This document shows positions 56,427 through 64,000 of a stretch of DNA of 64,000 bases, piece after piece; within the stretch, counting starts at the first letter, position 1, and every line of letters begins with the position of its first letter. Both the position numbers and the translations under genes were made by a program. The notes beneath the pieces were generated by a model. It had not been told where the DNA came from. It searched no databases and was given only the letters and a program-made list of their open reading frames with translations. This DNA is from Bryoerythrophyllum caledonicum (lineage: Eukaryota; Streptophyta; Bryopsida; Pottiales; Pottiaceae): the NCBI GenBank assembly GCA_963971425.1, contig OZ020515.1:4394678-4458677 (forward strand). Reading direction: 5' to 3'.

Positions 56427-58062
56427 TAAGTAAGTTCTCTTCTTCTAATAATGATTTCTAGTTTTTTTATTCTATTGTCGTAGTACGATTTGGCAAGTAT
56501 TCACATCTTAACACAAAGATACCCTTAAGGTAATCGTTCTCACAGAGAGTCATCGAGAACTACAACGACTAACAACAAGCCATGATCTGTACAATGTCAA
56601 CTATACAATATATACATCAGAAGAAAGGAGAGAAGGGTTTAGATCACAAGGTGCGAGCGTTAATTACACCAACCGCCCCACCCAAATACTTTACATGGCC
56701 CGGATTGTACATGGCCCGGATCCTACTGTCGTAGTTTGCCGAGTTAGTATTCCTCCGGAATGCACCCAATCGTCCCTAAGTGCTTCTAAAGTAAACCACT
56801 CCGGTTTCGTTCCCACAGAGATCTATTTATCCTTTCAACTTATCCCAAAACCACTAGTCTATTTATCACATAGGTTAGTAAATCTATTCAGTAATAGTTC
56901 CGGATGCTTCCGGATTCCAAAACCCAAGCAAAACTTTCCGGAACTAGTGTCCGGAAGGTTTATACAGTTGTTTCCGGAAATGGTTTCCAGAAACCAGGAG
57001 GGTAGTTTGATTTAACTCTGTTCCTCCTCAGAGCGGCTTCCGGAAGGTTTAAACGAGTGACCGGAAGGCCACTGATCCTATTTTGTGTAAGTGGCCGGAT
57101 TCCCAACTGCCTTGTGACTTTAAGTGGCTAGACACCCACTGCCCCGGAATTTATAGTGACCGGACAATCACTCTCTTCCTAATCTACTAACCGGTGGTAT
57201 GGTGTTGCTTCCAGACATAACTCTCACAACATCCGGAAGGCCTTCCGAATGCGGTCACGCAAAGGTACGTCCTGATTACAACGACATTCTGGTAGCACTT
57301 CTGTAGCCCTACGAAGATAGTGATGTAGTTCCACTGGGGAGGACTCCTTCTAGACTCACATAGCAAGTTTTCCTATCGTGGGGGTAACTCCGGTTTTGGA
57401 TCGGAATCTGGGGTTACACGGACTATTCCGTGCCCTAGAGACTACCAGGAACACCTCTGCAATAGATCTCTTCCCCTCCTGGTTCTTCCGGACTTCTAAA
57501 GGTGATCAGGAACACCTCTGCAACCTCCTCTAGTTATTCCGGACACTCCCCTGCTGAAGATCCAAGTCGGTTTACTCCTTAGCTCAACAAAACAACCTTC
57601 TCTTCGAAGAAACTTGCACAAATACGTACTACAGTAACGGACCTTGAACCTCACAGGTAAAATAACTCTCTTCACAAGTACTAGGTAGCAAATCCAGTGG
57701 AAGCTCTGAAAATATATTCAACGTGAAAGAAAAGAAACAAGGCTATGAGTTTTTAAAACCCATCTACTGAGTACTTAGAACTATTCCTATTTTAAGGCTT
57801 ATCTTATCTACAAGAAATCCGGGGGATCTTATCCCTAAAGTTAAGGATCTTATCCCGAAAAATCCGGAAAAATGAATCTCAGATCCTATTTTCCCGGGTA
57901 CAGATTCCGGACATCCGAAAAGTGCGCAAAATTCTGGAAGTGTTACAAGTTTCCGGAAGACTTAGTTTTCGGATTAAGTATCCGGGTGCAACTCTGGGCC
58001 CCATCGTTAATCGCTACCTAATTCCGATCCCAAAGCTGCTACTACTCCTAAATCTAACCTAC
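56427..58062. repeat. TCCGGA-rich noncoding repeat, left part
   Basis: After the last copy A donor, the sequence becomes studded with CCGGA/TCCGG words (for example TTTCCGGAA and CTTCCGGAAGG). The first 350 bases hold two related stretches near 56470 and 56725 with TGTCGTAGT and CCCACAGAGA-like words, reminiscent of retrotransposon noncoding ends. It is probably the 3' part (minus-strand sense) of the element carrying 58063-60050. I could not fix its LTRs. Confidence 0.45.
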
Positions 58063-60050
58063 CTAAGGATGTGATCCAACATTTTTGAACCTAGGACTCG
58101 TACGTCTCGTAGATGCCTCTGCCTTGGTCTTGCCGGCCCTCCTCCGCTGGGAAGTAGAAGCTGTCAGAAGGTCTTGTGATCCGGCTCCGGAAGTTGGAGG
58201 CTGTGATGCTACCGGTGGAGGGGGCTCTGAGGTGGAATCCACCACAATGGTCTCCGGAGCTTCCGCAAAGCCTTGGAATTCGGCTCCGGGACTAGGAAGA
58301 TCCATCACCAAACGCCTAGTGAGTGGTGGAGTCGACTTCCGGCGGCCTGATGAGGGAGGAGTAGGTGCACGCCAGATGGGAGATGGGATTTCGCCCTGAC
58401 TTACCTCCGCTAGTAATTCCGTCCAGTGCCTTCCTATACCGGGGCTCGGGTTTCCGGGAGGACTGCCGGTCATGGGTGTAGCAGGCTCTGACGGGGTCGG
58501 GGTCTCCGTCTGCTTCCCGGAAGCCTCCGGGTGTACGCTTGAAGGTCCGGGTTCGTCCGGAGACGTTCGGATATGGACTCGAATTGCGATGTCCTCCGGT
58601 GCTTGGGTGCTCCGGTTCTCCGGTCCCTGAGTGGGTAGGTTGGCCACCAGTTCCTACATCCAAGTCCATGTCTTCTCCATCTTCTTTCCGTGGTCGTGCA
58701 AGAACCGTATGATTTGGATCCGGTTCAGTTTGCCTTCCTTCTCGAGCTGATCTGTGAAAAGAAGAGTGCGGTTGACAGTGTCATCCGGAAAGGCCAATGC
58801 TGCGCGTACCTCTGTCATGGCCTGTGCGGCAGCGTCTCCTCGATCTTCAGCTTCCTTCAGCGTCTTCCTGGATGTTGTCAATGCCGTAAACGTCTCGTCG
58901 CACGTGGCGGCAAACTTGTCTCGACTCCGGTTGATAGCAACCTGCTGGATCTCCAAAGCTTGGAGTCGTAGCGTGTTCTTCTGTAGTTCTTGGATCGCTG
59001 TCCGTATCTCCACGACCTTTTCCACCTCCAGCTGTCTCCGGATGCCATCCAATATTTCTCGTAATCGTGCTTCGGATTGGCACACGATCTCCGCACGCCA
59101 ACCTGCATGCTGAATGAGCTCCAATGGGTCGGGCCCGTCGAGTCCAACAAGGTGCGGGGGCTCCGCCGGAGGAATGTGACCTTCACGTGGAGCGGACCTG
59201 GGGTATTGCGGAGGTTGCTCACTCGTTGGCTGAATTGATGTAGATGGTCCCGGTGTCGACTCCCGGGGTATAGATCTGCTCCGCTTCCGGGTTTGGGGAA
59301 CTGTCTCGGGCAAGGAAGCCTCCGCGTCCTCCGCAACCTCGTTATTGTCTCCTGGTTCCGGACCGCCATACTTCTGGATCTCCAACAGCAGCTCGTATGC
59401 ATCTTGCTCGTCCGAGGTAAGCACATCGTGTTGTGCGTAGAGGTGAGTGAGGTATGAGGGAAGAGGGGTGCCGGCCCTCTTCGACTTCTGGAGCCCTCTC
59501 ACCATCCGGTTGATCATCTCGCTCATAAGCGAGGCCCAATCTACACTAAATTTCTCCCTTATTGAACCTAGTATGGTGGTGGCCCATTTAGACACCACCC
59601 GTTTAGGTTTCTCCGGGTGAAAGATCGGGTTTAAGAATCTTACCACAATTTGCGCGTCTTGATGCCGAAGGTCGTCGGTACTGTAGCCTTCCTTGGGGGG
59701 GCTTGCTTCGTGAACTCCTCCCCGAGGATTTCGTTGTTCCGCTCCGCTATCTTGACGGTTCCGCTATTGAAAGAATAGGTACGCTGCCACTCCGGAATAC
59801 CCCATGTCTCGGGGTGAGCTCGTATGGTGCCGTCGTACTGGTTGTCCAGTGCACCGAGTAACTCCACCACCAGCTTCGCCTCCTTCGCACCCCACGCAAC
59901 GTCGAGGAGCCCGCGACAGCCCATGTTGGTGAGGTAGTGTTCGAGGACGGCCTTCTCCTCCGGGTCTGTCGGTATAATCGGGACCACCCGCTGAACCGCC
60001 GGTTGCGTCGTCGTACCTCGAGTAGCCCAGGTAGGTTCACCTTCCGCCAT
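58063..60050 (-). pseudogene. gag-like/plant-mobile-domain-like retroelement protein, broken
   Basis: Three consecutive minus-strand pieces form one protein of about 660 residues. Piece 60050-59640 (ATG, then LVVELLGALDNQYDG and AHPETWGIPEWQRTY) shifts frame near its end into 59646-58654, which has VVRFLNPIFHPEKPKRVVSK, LPSYLTHLYAQ and a long coiled coil at about residues 175-290. A single TAG at 58654-58656 separates it from an in-frame Pro/Ser/Thr-rich tail (58647-58063). The central part resembles the mobile-domain proteins of plant retroelements, by general pattern only. No protease, RT or integrase is nearby, so the element would be non-autonomous. Confidence 0.45.
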
Positions 60051-61352
60051 GTCTACAAAAAAAAACTCTCACAGTCTCTCCGGTTTCACCTGCACGCACT
60101 GTCCTTACCACACACCCTCACAAGTAGAAATACTTCCGTTCTAGTGCGATCAAGAAAGTAGAGAGCAAGGAAGAAGAACAACCCAAGAAGTGAGTGGCAC
60201 CAAATTTAGCTTCTTGCTTTTATAATTTTCGGTGGTGTACGGGTGGCCGTCATGGTCATGATGGTGGTTCCGGCTCGTGACCGGTTCCGGATCCGGGTGA
60301 CTTCCGGTTCCGATTTTCTTCCGGTTCCGGACGCCTCCGGCAGGTTCCGGATGTGAGTGTGCCCTCCGGTTCCGGATCCCTTGGATTTATGCCAAGTCCT
60401 AGGTGCTTTTAAGGACCTTGGCTATCCCTAGGTTTTCTTATTTCTTATTTATATATTCTATGGTTCAAACCTATCATTATAACATTCTATCACTAAATTT
60501 TTTTGTTTTTGCCGGATTTTTAGGTTAACTTCCGGAACCTTGTGGGAATGGATTCCCACACCTACATGGCCCGGATTGTACATGGCTCGGATCCTTGATC
60601 GCCCGGATTGTACATGGCCTGGATCCTACATGGCCCGGATCCTTCATGGCCCGGATCCTTCATGGCTCGGATTGTACATGGCCCGAATCCTACATGGCCC
60701 GGATTGTACTTGGCCCGGATCCTACACGGCCCGGATCCCACATGGACTTTACAACTATATACATTATAGACATCCACAGTACTTGCGTATTTGGAGAGTG
60801 TTTTATCACCATGAACGATGGTCCACGGACTCAAACAAGTTTTAGTAAACGTCAAATCTTCCTTACAGTTTCTCCAATCACTCCTACTTACTAACTTGGG
60901 ATGGTTGTGGTGTCACTGGGTTCCCCCCGTAAGAGAGGATAAGGCTTGGACCTTAAGGTCTAACACTTCTCTAGTAGCAAGTACTTGGTTTACCTACCAT
61001 TCAAGCTGATAGACCTTCCTTAACCTCAGAATCAGCTAAAGGAGTATTAACTAGAGGCTAGCATAGCTATTAACTCAAAGGATACCTGATTCCACTCTTT
61101 TTCTTGAGGGAACGAAGTCTTCCTCCTATTTCTCCAATGGATCACAGCGTTGTCCTGATGTAAATATCTACAGTGTGTAAAACATATATTTGTTTACCTT
61201 TTTGGAAAGATCTTTGATTAGAAGGACAAAACTTATTGGTGACGCTTCCAGTAGCTTCAAGGTGACGCTCATTGCTCATGGAGTTATTTAAAAGGCGAAA
61301 GCCGTAGACAATATTCACCAATTCAAAGTATTCCTTTACGTTCTTAGAGTTT
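60051..61352. repeat. TCCGGA-rich repeat, right part, with CATGGCCCGGAT array
   Basis: The stretch 60240-60380 is a dense run of GGTTCCGG words. At 60563-60743 a 16-17 bp unit (ACATGGCCCGGATCCT type) is repeated about ten times; two units also occur at 56691-56724, which links the two flanks to one element. I see no gene. Confidence 0.55.
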
Positions 61353-61838
61353 GTGTTTGGATTTGAAGTTCGAGCTAAAATGTGGGACTGTAGGGTTTTT
61401 ATAAAGTCACAAGATCTAGAGTCTGAACCAGAGGTAGATTTACAGCTTTCTTTGTCTCAGTTGCCAATTCAACATTCCCAACCGGCGGTTTCAACACCAT
61501 TGCCATTCCACCCTCATGATGAAGCTGGATCTTCTCGTCCGCTGAAGCAGCCTCGTGTTGAACATCATTGGCATCGTAATCTTGAAAAAGACGCTCGTGT
61601 TTTAGTAATCTTACTTCAAACTGGATGTGTTGAACCGGGCACTCGTGAAGTGACATTTGAAGGAAGTTTCGAAGGCCTGAACAAAGACCATTATTTCTGT
61701 ATATCTAACCTAATCGAGGTAAGTGCTGGTCACCATCGTTGGTTAGAAGGGCCAGTGAATCCTTTGACGAAGACTCAACGTGCAGATTACATTGCAACTA
61801 CTATCAAGCGCATCCTCAAGATCTTGCAGATGGAATAG
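61353..61838 (+). CDS. orphan ORF, unknown
   Basis: The frame is open from a TAG near 61.31 kb to TAG 61836-61838. The best ATG is 61380 (about 153 codons). The first half is Ser/Pro-rich and acidic (ESEPEVDLQLSLSQLP), and the second half (VLVILLQTGCVEPG to YIATTIKRILKILQ) looks like a small folded domain. I recognise no family, see no membrane segment or signal peptide, and cannot exclude a chance frame. A plausible polyadenylation region follows in AT-rich sequence. Confidence 0.3.
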   Translation: MFGFEVRAKMWDCRVFIKSQDLESEPEVDLQLSLSQLPIQHSQPAVSTPLPFHPHDEAGSSRPLKQPRVEHHWHRNLEKDARVLVILLQTGCVEPGTREVTFEGSFEGLNKDHYFCISNLIEVSAGHHRWLEGPVNPLTKTQRADYIATTIKRILKILQME

Positions 61839-64000
61839 CACTGTTTTTCGACTTTAGTTTTTACCTCTACTTGATTTTTAATGAAGCTTTGTACTAAATT
61901 TAAGTGTTCTGTGTTCTATTTGAATGTTAGAAACTAAAAGATGGTAGATAGATAATAGTTTACCTCCTAGTTAGAACTCTAAAGGTTTATTGACCTTAAA
62001 GGATAAATATGAACTTATCTTTTGAGTTTTCCTAGGGCCAATGGGTGTTTTGAGGCCCATGTGATATGCACATGGGCTGATCTTATCCACTTTAGGCGTC
62101 TAGAGGATAGGTAGGCATCTTCTCTCTCCCTCTTAGTCGGGTTTTGGGGGAAAAAGGAATTAGTGTGCTTTTGGAGTGAAGTGTGTGTGTGTGTAGAAAG
62201 CCGAGAGTTTGATGAGTGATACCTCGGATCGTAAGAAAAAGTTTGCAATAAAATTTTGAGCGTTTCTTTTTCTTTAAGATGCGCTTCCAGAGAGATTGTT
62301 TTCGCTTCATTTGGAGTTGTAGACAAGAAGATACAAGGGTGTGAGTGGAGGAGGGCCTGCTGCCACCCAATGAGGAGGAACAGAGATTTGGGCGGCCACC
62401 AAAGTTTGTAGTTTTTGTGTTTGTCTTTGAGAATTTCAGGAGTTGTAGAGTTTTTTCCTAGCTTTTCAAAAAATTTATCATTGAAGTTAATTGGAGTAGT
62501 ATCAAAAAAGTTATAAAGGTTTGAAATTGTGAAAACCCGAGGCCATCCATTGAGAGGGCAGAGGTTTCAACAAGCCATAACTTTCGGACAGCAGTTTAGA
62601 ATAGTTTGAGAATTGAAAGGTGCGTGAATCATTGTCATAGCTCTCCAAAAATTTATTACAATTGAGATTTGGAGTTTTGAAGAAAAAGTTATGAGCGATT
62701 GAATATCTAGAGGGGCAAAACTTTGAACTCGTATAACTTTTGGACAGTAGTTTAGAATGACTTGAAACTTAGAGGAGTATTAGTTGTTTGTATTAGCTTT
62801 CCAAAGAGCTATTACACTTAGTATTTGGAATTTTGAGTTATCTGTGGCACTTGTTTGAAGGTTGTAGCCTTGGTGGAAATTTTTCCATTGTGTTTTTGAA
62901 CACTTCTTTCGAGTTTTATAGTGTTTTTGAACACTCGAAAACTTGAAGACTTGAAGACAAGAAGACATGAAGACTCGTGTGTTGTGGCTTGTGGCTTGTT
63001 ATTCCTAGCCGGATTTGGAGGCTCGTTGTCTTTATTTTGTTATTCCCAGCCGGATTTGGAGGCTAGTTCTTTTCAATTCTGCTTCGTAAATTTTGTTGCG
63101 GCGAAGTGGGGTTGATCACCCACACGGTCGTATTTATGTTGTTTCCACCGGTGAGGCGCGATTGCTGGTCACTGTGGATTTGAATTTTAGGAGCCAATCT
63201 TTCGGACGGTTTCAGCTTGTGTTCTGGCCGTCCCATTTTACTCGTCCGAGGCCGTGGGTTCTTATCACCTTACCTTTACCCTTAACCCGTTTCGAGCCAC
63301 CACATAATAGGCCAACGGAGAGCTGTTTGAAGAGTCGAAGAGTCGAAGAGATGAAGATTTGAAGAACAGAAGAATTGAAGACACGATTGGACTCTTTTGC
63401 CATCTATTCCGGTTGCAGCCAGATTCCCTGTGAATTCTCAAAGCACTCCCTTCTCTACACAACAGCAGAAAGGGGTTAGTTGGATAGTCTTTCTTCTCTC
63501 AAGATAATCCGAGCTGTCAGGGTCCTTCTAGACTTACTGCCTTTAGGTCAAATCAGTCGACTCCGTCCTCAACACGAAGGGTTGATGGTATGTAATGCTC
63601 CTATGGATCAACCTATCCGACCAAAGGTTGATGCATCCGGGATCCAGCGTACATCTTCACAATCGATGACATCCTGCCGTCGAGTGGTCACACAAGACAT
63701 ATCAAGACTCCTTCCACACCCGTCACTCCCTCCTTGTCCTCCCCTAACCACTTATAATCTCACCTGTTATTCCCCTCCACCCGGACTAACTCTACTTGAG
63801 GGAACAAGGAAATAATCATAAGGGGTCAGAGTTAGAGTCATGCCCAACTAACAATCTAACCATCTCACCTGTTATTCCCATCCATCCGGACTAACTCCAC
63901 TTGATGGAACAAGGAAACAATGACTTCGACGGTTAGTATGGACTTGAGGAGTGGACTACTTGAGATAGTACTTACAGTCGTATAGAATCCGAGCTCTCCA
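61839..64000. other. noncoding repeat-derived sequence to window end
   Basis: No gene supported. About 62500-62830 has two loosely repeated stretches around ATAACTTTYGGACAG and GCTCTCCAAAAA/GCTTTCCAAAGA, of the type common in plant LTRs or leaders. At 63004-63068 AGCCGGATTTGGAGGCT recurs. GAAGACTTGAAGAC and GAAGAGTCGAAGAG words cluster at 62937-62975 and 63329-63380. A 53-bp block starting CTCACCTGTTATTCCC is duplicated at 63759-63811 and 63864-63916. Confidence 0.5.

Overview
The window looks like nuclear DNA of a plant-lineage eukaryote (streptophyte) with a large, repeat-choked genome. The reasons are two plant-type Ty3/gypsy elements with LTRs of more than 2 kb, a plant-style SWIM-finger MULE transposase, GT-AG introns of 72-91 nt, and a genomic fragment of plant-type ATP-citrate lyase subunit B. 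The MULE family resembles sequences I associate with non-seed plants and charophytes, but I cannot name the species. I see no rRNA, tRNA or CRISPR, and no clearly intact cellular gene.

The layout is a set of nested insertions. (a) The oldest layer is copy A of a two-gene unit: a MULE-transposase fragment (242-580, minus) beside a gene for a ParB-like domain joined to a DNA-methyltransferase-like domain. The N-terminal half of that gene lies at 1318-3356 and a colinear C-terminal half at 54520-56426, so about 51 kb of later insertions appears to split it. (b) Inside the split are a LINE (about 3412-8540) with a 2A-like motif, gypsy-1 (minus, 8541-20188), an inverted partial LTR (20190-22709) and gypsy-2 (plus, 22710-54519). 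(c) A solo LTR (23256-25520, TSD ACGAG) sits in the 5' LTR of gypsy-2. (d) An 18.2-kb TIR element, copy B (34637-52875, TSD AATCTAGGCC), sits in the 3' LTR of gypsy-2. (e) Another solo LTR (41137-43973, TSD CTCCG) sits in an exon of copy B.

Copy B is the main discovery. It has terminal inverted repeats, a nearly full-length SWIM-finger MULE transposase gene (minus, 35698-39438) and, diverging from it, a multi-exon ParB-like/methyltransferase-like gene (plus, about 39921-48595, with several nonsense codons). Its right arm carries intron-retaining fragments of two cellular genes, ATP-citrate lyase B and a PIG-G-like GPI ethanolamine-phosphate transferase. The same gene pair occurs at copy A. 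This suggests a family of large Mutator-like transposons that travels with its own ParB-methyltransferase companion gene. The role of the companion (self-methylation, anti-silencing, DNA binding) is inference only.

Right of copy A, 56.4-61.3 kb is a TCCGGA-rich repeat carrying a degenerate, gag-like or mobile-domain-like reading frame on the minus strand. The last 3 kb is noncoding repeat plus one orphan ORF.
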